Positions 44,280 to 52,973 of a DNA stretch of 64,000 nucleotides are shown piece by piece. Source of the DNA: SYIM01 sp041182885 (GTDB taxonomy: Bacteria > Pseudomonadota > Gammaproteobacteria > Burkholderiales > Burkholderiaceae_E); assembly GCA_049423065.1 (NCBI GenBank), contig JBMSQB010000009.1:6512-70511 (forward strand), written 5' to 3'. Position 1 is the first letter of the stretch, and every line of letters starts with the position of its first letter. Under the pieces are notes generated by a model. The model ran no database searches. It saw only the letters and a list, made by a program, of their open reading frames with translations, and was not told the origin of the DNA. Both the position numbers and the translations under genes were made by a program.

Positions 44280-45239
44280 TTAAATCTCGATACCGAGACG
44301 ACGCGCCACCGGTGTCCAGCGGGCCACTTCCGAGGCAACGAACGCGCGGGCTGCGTCCGGGCTCACGTTGGCAAGCGGCTGCAGGCCGTCGGCAACCAGA
44401 CGCTGCTGGAACTCGGGGTTACGCATGGCGTTTCCGAGTGCACGTGCAAGGGTGGCGGCCCGCTCGGGCGGCGCCCCCACCGGAAGCGCGAGCAGGTTGT
44501 AGGTGGAAGCGAGCACGTCAAAGCCCTGCTCGCGCGCAGTGGGAATGTCTGGCGCGGCGCCGAGTCGGGATTCACCCAGTACCGCCAGAATCCTGAGGCG
44601 CCCCGCGCGGTGCAGTTTGAGCGTTGTTTGAAGCGTCTCGAGCATGCAGGTGACATTGCCTGCGATGGTGTCGGTGATGGACGGCGCACTGCCCTTGTAG
44701 GGCACGTGCAGCATCTTCACGCCCGCCACATCAAAAAGGAGTTCGGCTGCAAGATGCGTGGACGCACCGATCCCTGCGCTGCCATACGGTTCGCCGGGCT
44801 TTGCGCGCAGATGATTGACGAAGGTACGCAGGTCGGTTGTGGGAAGCGACGGATTGGCCACAATCACAAGTGGCGCTACCGACATCAGCGCGACCCACTG
44901 AAAATCCTTCAGCGGGTCATATGGAGGCTTCTTGCGGATGAGCGGCGCGAAGACAGCCGACGACGCGGTGTGCATCATCGCCGTGTAGCCGTCGGCGGGC
45001 GCGCGCAAAAATGCCTCCGCAGCGGTAAGACCGCCTGCGCCCTCACGATTCTCGATCACGATATTGCCGAGTTCCGGGCGCAGCTGCTCGGCGATCAGCC
45101 GGGCAAACGTGTCCCCCGAACCGCCCGGTGGAAAGCCCACCATCAGCTTGAGGACCTGACCTTGCGAGGCGGCGAATCCGGGCAGGGCGAGTGCAGCCGC
45201 GCCAGCGGCTGCGTTGGTGAGGCACCGTCGTCGGTTCAT
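44280..45239 (-). CDS. Orphan Bug/TctC-type binding protein
   Basis: The 319-residue Bug protein has a leader (NRRRCLTNAAAGAAALALPGFAAS), core LKLMVGFPPGGSGDTFAR, ENREGAGGLTAAEAF and GRLRILAVLGESR. The start is ambiguous: ATG 45239 has GGAG five bases ahead, ATG 45251 would add METI. It lies between the LLM flavoprotein (34 bp gap) and the NDP-forming synthetase and has no membrane partner in the operon. Confidence 0.92.
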   Translation of the reverse strand: MNRRRCLTNAAAGAAALALPGFAASQGQVLKLMVGFPPGGSGDTFARLIAEQLRPELGNIVIENREGAGGLTAAEAFLRAPADGYTAMMHTASSAVFAPLIRKKPPYDPLKDFQWVALMSVAPLVIVANPSLPTTDLRTFVNHLRAKPGEPYGSAGIGASTHLAAELLFDVAGVKMLHVPYKGSAPSITDTIAGNVTCMLETLQTTLKLHRAGRLRILAVLGESRLGAAPDIPTAREQGFDVLASTYNLLALPVGAPPERAATLARALGNAMRNPEFQQRLVADGLQPLANVSPDAARAFVASEVARWTPVARRLGIEI

Positions 45240-45273
45240 GATTGTCTCCATGGATGTTGTTGTGTGGGGCGCT

Positions 45274-46365
45274 TTACGCCCCGAGTGCCGCGTTGACTCG
45301 CGGCATCACCTGCTCGCCCATCAGGATGATGGAATTGCGTCCAAGCTCGCGGTCCTGCCAGTCCATGCCGCCATAGAGCAGGGTGCCGAAGTCCCCGATC
45401 TGCTCGCGAAGCGCAAGGATGCCGTCGGCGACGCGGTCCGGTGAACCATAGATCACCAGGTTTTCCACCGTTGCCTCGAGCGTGACTTCGCTGTCGGGCT
45501 GGTTGGGATCGTTTTTGAACAGCGTGAGCGGCGCGCCGCGGCGCTTCAACTTGCCCATCAGCGAGCGGTAGTAGTAGTGATAGGGGCCGTTGGGGTCGGT
45601 GACGTAGCGTCTGGCGGTGGCGTCGTCTTTCGCCACGCAGATGCTCTTGGCGACACGCCAGTTGGCAGGATCGGCCTTGCGGCCAACCCGCTCGCAGCCC
45701 GTGACATATTGCCCCCAGTGGGTCTTCACCCATTTGGGCATGAGGAAGTTGGCCGAGATGGTGTCCCAGCCGCGGGCGGCAGACTCTTCCACGCCCTTTG
45801 AATGCGGACTGACTGCGGTGACCACGATGGGCGGGTGCGGCCGCTGCAGAGGCTTGGGCACGGAGCCCATGCCCGATTCGGGAATATGGGTGCGCTCGGT
45901 GGTGATGTTCCAGTACTTGCCCTGAAGCCGATAGGGGGGCTCGCTTTTCCACAGTTCGAGCACCTGGTTGATCGCCTCCAGAAACATGGCTGGACGATCC
46001 AGGTCGAAGTTGCCAAACGCTTCTGCATCAGAGGGGAGGGCGCCAGCGCTGATCCCGAAGATCAGGCGTCCGCCCAGCAGATGGTCGAGCATGGCGATGG
46101 TGCCTGCCGTTTCCACGGGATGATGGTTGGGCATGTTGATGGTGCCGGTACCCAGCCGGATATTTTTTGTGATGTCGGCGAGCGAGGCAATGAAGAGCGC
46201 CGACGAGGTAACGTTTTCCTCGGGATCGGTGGCATGTTCACCGCAATAGGCCTCGGCAAATCCCAGTTGATCGGCGAGCACGAAGGCTTCGCGATCTTCG
46301 GCCAGCGACAGGCGCCAGTCCTTGCCGCGGGGGTGCATGGGCATGGTGAAAAAACCGGCTTTCAT
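45274..46365 (-). CDS. LLM-class (luciferase-like) flavin monooxygenase
   Basis: The 363-residue TIM-barrel flavoprotein begins KAGFFTMPMHPRGKDW and has FAEAYCGEHATD, IRLGTGTINMPNHHPVETAGTIAMLDHLLGGRLIFGISAGA, the pattern of FMN-dependent bacterial luciferase-like monooxygenases close to limonene or long-chain alkane monooxygenases. It would need reduced flavin from a separate reductase, none of which is in the window. It overlaps the ligase gene by ATGA (46362-46365). Confidence 0.9.
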   Translation of the reverse strand: MKAGFFTMPMHPRGKDWRLSLAEDREAFVLADQLGFAEAYCGEHATDPEENVTSSALFIASLADITKNIRLGTGTINMPNHHPVETAGTIAMLDHLLGGRLIFGISAGALPSDAEAFGNFDLDRPAMFLEAINQVLELWKSEPPYRLQGKYWNITTERTHIPESGMGSVPKPLQRPHPPIVVTAVSPHSKGVEESAARGWDTISANFLMPKWVKTHWGQYVTGCERVGRKADPANWRVAKSICVAKDDATARRYVTDPNGPYHYYYRSLMGKLKRRGAPLTLFKNDPNQPDSEVTLEATVENLVIYGSPDRVADGILALREQIGDFGTLLYGGMDWQDRELGRNSIILMGEQVMPRVNAALGA

Positions 46366-47966
46366 CGAGCGTCTCCGGAGGCGTTTGGCGCGAGACTTGC
46401 CGCCATCTGTTTGAGTTCCCGGCGGAGCAGCTTGCCGGTGTTGGTAACGGGCAGCGCTTCGATGAATTCGAAGCGGTCGGGTGTCTTGTAAGCGGCAGCG
46501 AGCGCGCGGCAGTGGCTGCGCAGCGACTCCGGAGTGGCCTGCGCGTCGCGCGCGGGCACGATGTAGGCCACGATGATTTCGCCCTTCAGCGGGTCGGGGG
46601 CGCTGGTCACGCCGGCAGCCGCCACCGATGGATGCTGACGCAGCACATCCTCGATGTCGGCGGGCGCCACATTGATGCCGGCGCGTTTGATCATCTCGGA
46701 GGTGCGGGCCTTGAAGATGAGGTCGCCCTCGGGGGTGAGCGAGCCGAGGTCACCGGTTCGGAAATAGCGATCGGCGGTAAAGGCTTCGGCGTTCTGCGTG
46801 GCGCTCGCGCCGATGTAGCCTGGCGTGAGATAGCCGCTTACCTCGATTGCGCCCACCTCGCCTGCCGGGAGTTCCCGGCCGCTCTCCGGGTCAATCACTC
46901 GCAGCCTGACACCGGGTAGCGGCGGCCCCTGCACCGCCATGCGGCGCTCGAGTGGCCAGTGATGCCAGGTCACGCAGCAGTTGCCATACGACTCGGTTTG
47001 CCCGTAGACATTGCACACTTCGCGCGCACCGAGCACCTGTGCAACCGTGGCGACATCCTGCGGCGTGCCGATGGTCATTGCAGTGCGCAGACTCCGGGTG
47101 CGCGCGGGCGCGAAGTCGGGGTGGCTGATGAGGGCATGGGTGATGGCCGGGAGCGTATAGATGGAGGTGCAGCGATGGCGTTCGATCAGGTCGAGCGCAG
47201 GCCCGGGCTCAAAGCGGCCCTGGAGCACCAGGGTGGATCCATGCGAGAAGGTGGCGCACATGGCGTTGGCGGCGCCGTAGGACCAGAAGAGCGGTACCGG
47301 CAGCATCACGCGGTCAACCGGCGAGAGCCCCTGCCGTTCGCCGATGTGAAAGCCGTTTTCAATCACCGCACCATGGATGTTGGGCACCGCTTTCGGATGG
47401 GCGGTAGACCCCGAGGTGTAGAGAATGAACGCGGTATCGTCAGGGCGGGCGCGCTCGCCCGGCGGGGGCAATTCAAAGGCCGGTGCGCTCGCGAGCCAGG
47501 TCTCATAGGCCTTGCCGCCCGCCGGACAGGATTCGCCCACGACAACAAGCTGCTCGAGTGCAGGGGGGCGTCGGTCGGTATCTGCGAACAGGGAGGAGAA
47601 CTCGGCAGCGTAATCACGCTCACCCAGGCGGTCCAGCGTGATCAGGATGCGGGCCGCGGAATCGCGCAGGAGAAAGTCGAGTTCCCGCGGCGTGGACCAG
47701 GTGGAAAACGGCGCGGCCACCGCGCCAAGCGCCGACACCGCTACGCAGATCTCTATCCATTCGGCCCGGTTGTTCACCAGCAGTCCCACCTGATCGCCAC
47801 GGCCGATGCCTGCGGCCTGCAGCGCCGAGGCAAGCGCGAGACAGCGGTCGCGCAGCTGGGGGTAGGTCCATGAACCCCGCTCGTCGATCACCGCGGGCTG
47901 CCGCGGATAGCGCTCGGACTGCTCGCAGATCAGATCGATGAGGGTGCGGCTGAAGGGCGCGCGCAT
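46362..47966 (-). CDS. AMP-forming acyl-CoA ligase
   Basis: The 534-residue ANL-family ligase has a P-loop YTSGSTAHPK (183-192; Ala-His replace the usual Gly), VYGQTESYGN, YFRTGDLG and the C-terminal catalytic Lys in NTGKLLRREL. It should activate a carboxylate with ATP and CoA. The ATG at 47966 shares a base with the upstream Bug stop (TGATG), so I reject the longer frame to 48008. Being second in the operon, it likely makes the first CoA-thioester of the pathway. Confidence 0.92.
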   Translation of the reverse strand: MRAPFSRTLIDLICEQSERYPRQPAVIDERGSWTYPQLRDRCLALASALQAAGIGRGDQVGLLVNNRAEWIEICVAVSALGAVAAPFSTWSTPRELDFLLRDSAARILITLDRLGERDYAAEFSSLFADTDRRPPALEQLVVVGESCPAGGKAYETWLASAPAFELPPPGERARPDDTAFILYTSGSTAHPKAVPNIHGAVIENGFHIGERQGLSPVDRVMLPVPLFWSYGAANAMCATFSHGSTLVLQGRFEPGPALDLIERHRCTSIYTLPAITHALISHPDFAPARTRSLRTAMTIGTPQDVATVAQVLGAREVCNVYGQTESYGNCCVTWHHWPLERRMAVQGPPLPGVRLRVIDPESGRELPAGEVGAIEVSGYLTPGYIGASATQNAEAFTADRYFRTGDLGSLTPEGDLIFKARTSEMIKRAGINVAPADIEDVLRQHPSVAAAGVTSAPDPLKGEIIVAYIVPARDAQATPESLRSHCRALAAAYKTPDRFEFIEALPVTNTGKLLRRELKQMAASLAPNASGDAR

Positions 47967-48997
47967 CAATCGAGTGCCAGCTTGATACGTTCGGCAACCG
48001 CTTTCCATCGCGCGACATCGCGAGCCATCAGCTCGCCCATCTGCCTGGCGTCAAGATACGCTGGCTCAAGGCCGCGCTGGCGCAGCCTCGCCTGGGTGTC
48101 GGTATCGGCCATCACGCGTCCAAGATCGGCCGCAACCTTCTGAACGATGTCTGCGGGGGTCTTCACGGGGAGCAGGAGTCCGTACCAGATGTCGGCATCA
48201 AAGCCAGGCATGCCTGCCTCAATTACGGTGGGCAGCTGCGGCATCTGCGGGCTTCGCTCGGCGGTGGTGACTGCGAGCGCACGCAGCCTTCCATCCTTGA
48301 TGAAGGCGTCAAAGGCCGACAGCGCGCCAAACGACAGCTGTACCTCGTTGGCGACCAGCGCGGTGACTGACGGCCCCGACCCCTTGTAGGCAACATGGGT
48401 CATCGACAGGCCGGCGTTGATGGCAAAGAGTTCACCCGCCAGATGCGGTGCGGTGCCGCTGCCTGCCGAGCCGTAGTTGAGCTTGCCTGGATTGGCGCGC
48501 GCGTAATCGATGAGCTCTCGTACCGACTTCACCGGGAGATTCTGATTCACCACCACCACCAGCGGTGAGGCTGCGAAGCGACCGGCTGGTGCGAAGTCGC
48601 GAAGCAGATTCCAGCTGAGGTTGCGATAAGCCGTGGTGTTGATGGTGTAGGAGTTGACGCAGAGCAGGATGGTGTAGCCGTCGGCGGGCGCGCGGGCCAC
48701 GACATCGGCGCCGATGTTGCCGGCTGCGCCCGGGCGGTTTTCAATGACCACGCCCTGGCCCCACAGGTCGGAAAGCTTTTGCGCGATGATGCGCGCCGAG
48801 ATGTCGGAGCCCCCCGGCGCAAAGCCAACCACAATCCTGACTGGCCGGTCAGGGAAGGCGGCCTGGGCCGGGGCGCTTGCAAGCAGGCCGGCTGCCGTTG
48901 TGATGACAACAGCCGCGATTGCGGTGTCGAGAAAGCGCTTGAGCGCGAGTCGCCGCGGCACTGACGGGCGCGGCTGAGCGCGGTGTGATGCAGACAT
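47966..48997 (-). CDS. Orphan Bug/TctC-type binding protein
   Basis: This 343-residue Bug protein has a long, basic N-region before the signal sequence (cleavage near APAQAA), core FPDRPVRIVVGFAPGGSDISAR, ENRPGAAGNIGADV and GRLRALAVTTAER. The ATG at 48997 follows a strong AAGGAGGA site. It is the promoter-proximal gene of the 17-gene operon, which suits a highly expressed substrate binder. Confidence 0.93.
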   Translation of the reverse strand: MSASHRAQPRPSVPRRLALKRFLDTAIAAVVITTAAGLLASAPAQAAFPDRPVRIVVGFAPGGSDISARIIAQKLSDLWGQGVVIENRPGAAGNIGADVVARAPADGYTILLCVNSYTINTTAYRNLSWNLLRDFAPAGRFAASPLVVVVNQNLPVKSVRELIDYARANPGKLNYGSAGSGTAPHLAGELFAINAGLSMTHVAYKGSGPSVTALVANEVQLSFGALSAFDAFIKDGRLRALAVTTAERSPQMPQLPTVIEAGMPGFDADIWYGLLLPVKTPADIVQKVAADLGRVMADTDTQARLRQRGLEPAYLDARQMGELMARDVARWKAVAERIKLALD

Positions 48998-49167
48998 GGG
49001 TGTGATCCTCCTTACCGCATGATGCGTGGCCGGGACAGCGCATGGCTGCGTGCGTACCAATTGGCGAAACGGCAGACACGGCTACGCAGGCGCAGATTAG
49101 ATGGGCTAAAACATAATTTCTACTGATATTTATTTATACTTTCATATAAGTTTTTAAAATAAATAGC
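48998..49167. promoter_or_regulatory. Divergent promoter with AT-rich island between Bug and LysR genes
   Basis: The 170-bp gap ends in a sharply AT-rich tract (about 49108-49166), unlike anything else in the window. It contains an 8-bp inverted repeat ATTTATTT (49128-49135)/AAATAAAT (49157-49164) and, inside it, ACTT-N6-AAGT (49138-49151). These may be LysR binding sites or promoter elements; the exact -10/-35 cannot be fixed by eye. The proximal half (48998-49100) shows nothing distinctive. Confidence 0.5.
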
Positions 49168-50082
49168 ATGCGACGCATCAGTCTCACCAATCTCGAAACC
49201 CTGTGCTGGATCGCGCGGCTCGGCTCGTTCACCGCGGCCGCCGAGCGCCTGAATGCCACGCAGCCTGCCATCTCGGGCCGTGTTCGCGAGCTCGAGGAGT
49301 CGCTCGAGGTGAAGCTCTTCCAGCGGCGCGGCCGTCGCATGGAGCTCACCATCCAGGGGCGCGAACTGGTCGAGCGGGCCCAGCCGCTCATCGCACGTAT
49401 CGAGGAGGTGATCACCTCGCTCGACAATCCGGGTGCAATCACCGGCATCCTGCGGATCGGTGTGGGCGAAATGGTGGCGGTGGCCTGGTTTGGCGAACTG
49501 ATGGCGCAGTTGCATGAACGCATGCCGCGCGTCACCTATCAGATCGAGGTCGATCTCACCATCAACATGCGCCAGAAGCTGGAGCTCGGGCAGCTCGATC
49601 TCGCCATCATGGCCGCCAGGCTGAACAGCGATCGTCTGGTGAGCACGCCGCTTGGGAGCCTGGACATGCTCTGGGTCACCTCACCGGCTGTGCGCAGAGC
49701 CATGAAGCGGGCCGGGCGCGAGCTTCGAGAGGTGCTGTCGTCCCATCCCATCTGGTGCCTCGCGCGGCCCTCGCACATGTATCCCATGGCGGTTGAAACG
49801 CTCAAGTCCCTCGGGCTTACCCAGGTGAGCATCAACACCTGCAACAGTCTTCAGACCATGGTGAGCATTGTGATGGCGGGCGGTGGCATCTCAATGCTGC
49901 CCGAAAACATGGTGGCCGAAGCACTCAAGCGCCGACAGCTGGTGCGCCTTTCGCCGGACATGCCCGCGCAGCAGCTCGATTTCGTGATTGCGCACGATCG
50001 CGATCAGGAGCAGCCGGTGGTGCGGCATATTGCGCAGCTGGCGGTGCAGGCGAGCACGTTTGTGCTGCCATCAGCGTCTTGA
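49168..50082 (+). CDS. LysR-type transcriptional regulator
   Basis: The 304-residue regulator has the winged HTH at residues 6-65 (LTNLETLCWIARLGSFTAAAERLNATQPAISGRVRELE) and a coinducer domain resembling CysB/CbbR-like proteins that sense small acids. It is divergent from the 17-gene operon, so it is its likely activator. The AT-rich gap between them is where it would bind. Confidence 0.92.
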   Translation: MRRISLTNLETLCWIARLGSFTAAAERLNATQPAISGRVRELEESLEVKLFQRRGRRMELTIQGRELVERAQPLIARIEEVITSLDNPGAITGILRIGVGEMVAVAWFGELMAQLHERMPRVTYQIEVDLTINMRQKLELGQLDLAIMAARLNSDRLVSTPLGSLDMLWVTSPAVRRAMKRAGRELREVLSSHPIWCLARPSHMYPMAVETLKSLGLTQVSINTCNSLQTMVSIVMAGGGISMLPENMVAEALKRRQLVRLSPDMPAQQLDFVIAHDRDQEQPVVRHIAQLAVQASTFVLPSAS

Positions 50083-50177
50083 GCCTTCGCGGGAAAAGCA
50101 CAAGCGTCCCGGGGTGGTGCGGCCAGCGGCTCAGCGATCGGGCGGCTCGTTGCGAGCGTTGACGCGAGGCAACCCGG

Positions 50178-50915
50178 TCAGGCAGCCGCTCCCTGAATGA
50201 ACCAGGCGGAAAAGTCGTCAGCAATTTGGTCAACTGAGCGCCTGGACGGGCTATGCCACTGCTGTACCCAGGTGGCCGCGCCCAGCAGATAAAACGTCAA
50301 AAGTGTGCTTGGCGCATCAGAGCGGATCTGTCCGCGGCGCTGGCCCGATTCAATCAGGTCTTTCCAGAACAGACGGTAGCGGTCGACTGCTGCGCGATAG
50401 TCTTTCCAGACTTCGGGCGGTGACTTGCTCACCCGCTGATAGCGTATGGCCTTGTCAAAGGAATCGCCGTGTTGACGCATTGCGAGGATCTGAGCACGAA
50501 TTCCCGCCCGTATTTCCTGCTGGACCGAGACCTTGGTCCCAAGGTTTGCGACAGCACGCCGGACTGCACTGTCAATCTGGTTGACGCCGTCGCAAAGCAC
50601 GCAGGCCACGAACTCGTCTTTTGAAGAAAAATGGCGGTAGATGCCGCCCAGCGCGAGGCCGGCCTCCGCTGCAATATCGCGAACCGTCGTGGCGGAAAAG
50701 CCCTGGCGTTTGAATACACGGCCAGCCGCTTCAAGAAGATTGTCGCGACTCAGTTCGCCCTTGGCGGTTTTGGCGCGCCGAACCTTGGGCGAAGGACTGC
50801 CCGGGCCCGACGCAGTTGCGCGCCTCGCGGATCGCGTTGCGGCGAGTGGAGGGTCAGCGCCCTTTGAAGTTTGGGGTCCGCTTTTCGATGAAACTGCTCG
50901 TGGCCTCACGGACAT
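50178..50915 (-). CDS. TetR-family transcriptional repressor
   Basis: The 245-residue protein has a TetR HTH at about residues 56-102 (RDNLLEAAGRVFKRQGFSATTVRDIAAEAGLALGGIYRHFSSKDEFV) and a helical ligand domain to the end. A basic, Ser/Pro-rich tail of about 50 residues precedes the HTH. The ATG at 50915 (or GTG at 50909) lies inside the 3' end of the crotonase gene, an overlap of about 60 bases; no later ATG or GTG exists before the HTH. As last gene of the unit starting at 55252 it probably represses its own operon through the 16-bp palindromes at 55278 and 63845 (inference). Confidence 0.87.
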   Translation of the reverse strand: MSVRPRAVSSKSGPQTSKGADPPLAATRSARRATASGPGSPSPKVRRAKTAKGELSRDNLLEAAGRVFKRQGFSATTVRDIAAEAGLALGGIYRHFSSKDEFVACVLCDGVNQIDSAVRRAVANLGTKVSVQQEIRAGIRAQILAMRQHGDSFDKAIRYQRVSKSPPEVWKDYRAAVDRYRLFWKDLIESGQRRGQIRSDAPSTLLTFYLLGAATWVQQWHSPSRRSVDQIADDFSAWFIQGAAA

Positions 50916-51678
50916 CTTCAGTTGCCAGGACGATTTGAGTGAATTCCTTGAACATCATATTGGATTCGCCAAGCGTCTGAAAATGCGACTCCCAGATTTG
51001 TCGCTTTTGCAGCCGCAGCGCGACCGGCGCGCAGTTGGTTGCGATATCCCTTGCATAGGCGTAGGTGGCTTCGCGCAAGTCCTCGCGCGGGATGCTTCGG
51101 TTGATCAGGCCCAGTTCGCGCGCCTCGGGTGCCTTGATCTTTCGGCCCGAGAGAAGAAACTCGGTGGCATGGGCATGTCCCATCAGCTTGGGCAGAATCC
51201 ATGCGCTACCCCACTCCGCTGCCAGCCCGCGCCTGACAAACGCTGCAGCAAAGACCGAATCGTCGGCGGAGAATCGAATGTCGCAAAACGCCGCGTAGAC
51301 CAGTCCAAGCCCGGCGGTCGCGCCATTGATCATGCAGATGATCGGCTTGCCAATCATTGGAAAGTAGGTGTGTGTGCCCTGAAAGTCATGGCGTATTGCC
51401 GAGTCGAGTGGCCACTTGAGCGAGGCAAGACTTCTGGCCTGCGGCGGGGCGGCCCCCGCCGCAGCCTGTATGGCGGAAATATCTGCCCCGACGCAGAATG
51501 ATTTGCCTGCGCCGGTGAGCACAATCACACGAACGCTCTCGTCGGCATCGGCCCGCAACATGGCCTCGCGTAGCGACTCGGCGAGTTCGTAGTTGACGGC
51601 GTTGTGCTGCTCGGGACGATTGAGAGTGATGGTGCCGATGCGCTCGGCAACGTCATAGAGAATGCAACGGTCGGTCAT
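50854..51678 (-). CDS. Crotonase-fold protein with isomerase-like active site
   Basis: The 274-residue crotonase keeps the oxyanion segments (SFCVGADIS; NGATAGLG), but the two hydratase glutamates are replaced: Val127 aligns with Glu144 and Phe147 with Glu164 of rat hydratase. Instead, Glu155 in RRGLAAEWG aligns with Asp204 of dienoyl-CoA isomerase. Water addition is therefore unlikely and double-bond shift, or another proton-transfer reaction, is favoured. Alignment is by eye. It shares its 3' end with the TetR gene. Confidence 0.9.
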   Translation of the reverse strand: MTDRCILYDVAERIGTITLNRPEQHNAVNYELAESLREAMLRADADESVRVIVLTGAGKSFCVGADISAIQAAAGAAPPQARSLASLKWPLDSAIRHDFQGTHTYFPMIGKPIICMINGATAGLGLVYAAFCDIRFSADDSVFAAAFVRRGLAAEWGSAWILPKLMGHAHATEFLLSGRKIKAPEARELGLINRSIPREDLREATYAYARDIATNCAPVALRLQKRQIWESHFQTLGESNMMFKEFTQIVLATEDVREATSSFIEKRTPNFKGR

Positions 51679-51719
51679 TTCGGATCCCCGATAACGGATG
51701 AGGCTTGATGCCGGTGCGC

Positions 51720-52973
51720 TCAGATGACACCCGAGGCGCGGAGCTCTTCGATTTCCGCCGCGTCAAGCCCCAGTGTCTGCGAAAGGATTTCTTCGGTATG
51801 TTCCCCAAGCGACGGTGGCCGCTGATACCGGGCAGGCGTTGCCGAACACTTGATCGGGCTTGCGATGAGTTGCAGGCGGTCCGATTGCGGGTGGGGCGCA
51901 GCGACCCTGAGCGCGCGCTCCTCGGTGTGTGGGTCGTCAAAAACCGCCTGATAGTTCCGGACCTGGGAGCACGGCACGCTCGCGGCCTCGAGCGCAGCGA
52001 GCAGATGCGCCGAGGAAATGCGGGCAATACGCGGCTGCAGCAGGGCGGTGAGCGCGTCCCGGTGCCGGAACCGTGACGCAACGTCGGCGAACCTTGGATC
52101 TGCAACCAGCTCCGGGCACTCGAGAATAGTGCAGAGCGCCCGGAACTGTGTGCTGATTCCGGCCATGATGAATACTGAACCGTCGGCAGTATCGAAGATT
52201 CGGGCGGGCGCCCCGCCGTAGTTTTCGGATCCGTGTCGGCCGATCAGATCGCCGTTCAGAAGATATTTCTGCACGTTGTCTGCCTGGAGTGCAACGCCGG
52301 TGTCGAACAGCGCAACGTCCAGGTGCTGACCCTGCCCTGTCGCGTCCCGATGCCTGAGCGCAACCATGATCGCGAAGGCAGCATTCATGCCGGTTGCGAC
52401 ATCGACCACCGAGGCGCCCACCCGTACCGGGCCAGCGCCTGGTGAATCTTCGCGTTGACCGGTCACGCTCATGAGTCCGCATGCAGCCTGCACAACCGAG
52501 TCAAAGCCCGGCAAACCCGCGCGCGGGCCGGTTTGTCCCCAACCGCTTACCGAGCAGTAAACCAGCGCAGGATTGATGCGGCTGAGACTTGGGTAGTCGA
52601 GACCGAATCGCGCCATCGTGCCCGGGATGAAGTTTTCGATCAGGACGTCGGATTGGGCGGCAAGTTGCTTCAGAATGGCCTGGCCGCGAGGCTGGTCGAG
52701 AGCGAGCGTGAGTGACCGCTTGTTTCGATTGGCGAGCAGAACCATCGACGTTTCGCCGGGAATCTTTTCGCCAGCAGCGTTCAGCAGGGCGCCCGTGCTC
52801 ATGGCTCTGGCTTCGTCCCCGGTGCCCGGCCGTTCCACCTTGATCACCTGTGCGCCATAGTCGGCGAGCATCTGCGCAGCGTAGGGGCCAGCGATCACGC
52901 GCCCGAGATCCAGTACCCGGATTCCCGCGAGCGGCCCCGCAGGTGCTGGCGGGGTGTGGGTGGCGTCGCTCAT
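51720..52973 (-). CDS. Family III (CaiB/BaiF) CoA-transferase
   Basis: The 417-residue class III enzyme shows IRVLDLGRVIAGPYAAQMLADYGAQVIKVERPG, ANRNKRSLTLALD and the catalytic Asp191 in ASVVDVATGMN. It should transfer CoA to a pathway acid. It overlaps the LLM gene by ATGA (52970-52973) and precedes the isomerase-like crotonase by 41 bp. It differs clearly from the two other family III enzymes of the window. Confidence 0.92.
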   Translation of the reverse strand: MSDATHTPPAPAGPLAGIRVLDLGRVIAGPYAAQMLADYGAQVIKVERPGTGDEARAMSTGALLNAAGEKIPGETSMVLLANRNKRSLTLALDQPRGQAILKQLAAQSDVLIENFIPGTMARFGLDYPSLSRINPALVYCSVSGWGQTGPRAGLPGFDSVVQAACGLMSVTGQREDSPGAGPVRVGASVVDVATGMNAAFAIMVALRHRDATGQGQHLDVALFDTGVALQADNVQKYLLNGDLIGRHGSENYGGAPARIFDTADGSVFIMAGISTQFRALCTILECPELVADPRFADVASRFRHRDALTALLQPRIARISSAHLLAALEAASVPCSQVRNYQAVFDDPHTEERALRVAAPHPQSDRLQLIASPIKCSATPARYQRPPSLGEHTEEILSQTLGLDAAEIEELRASGVI

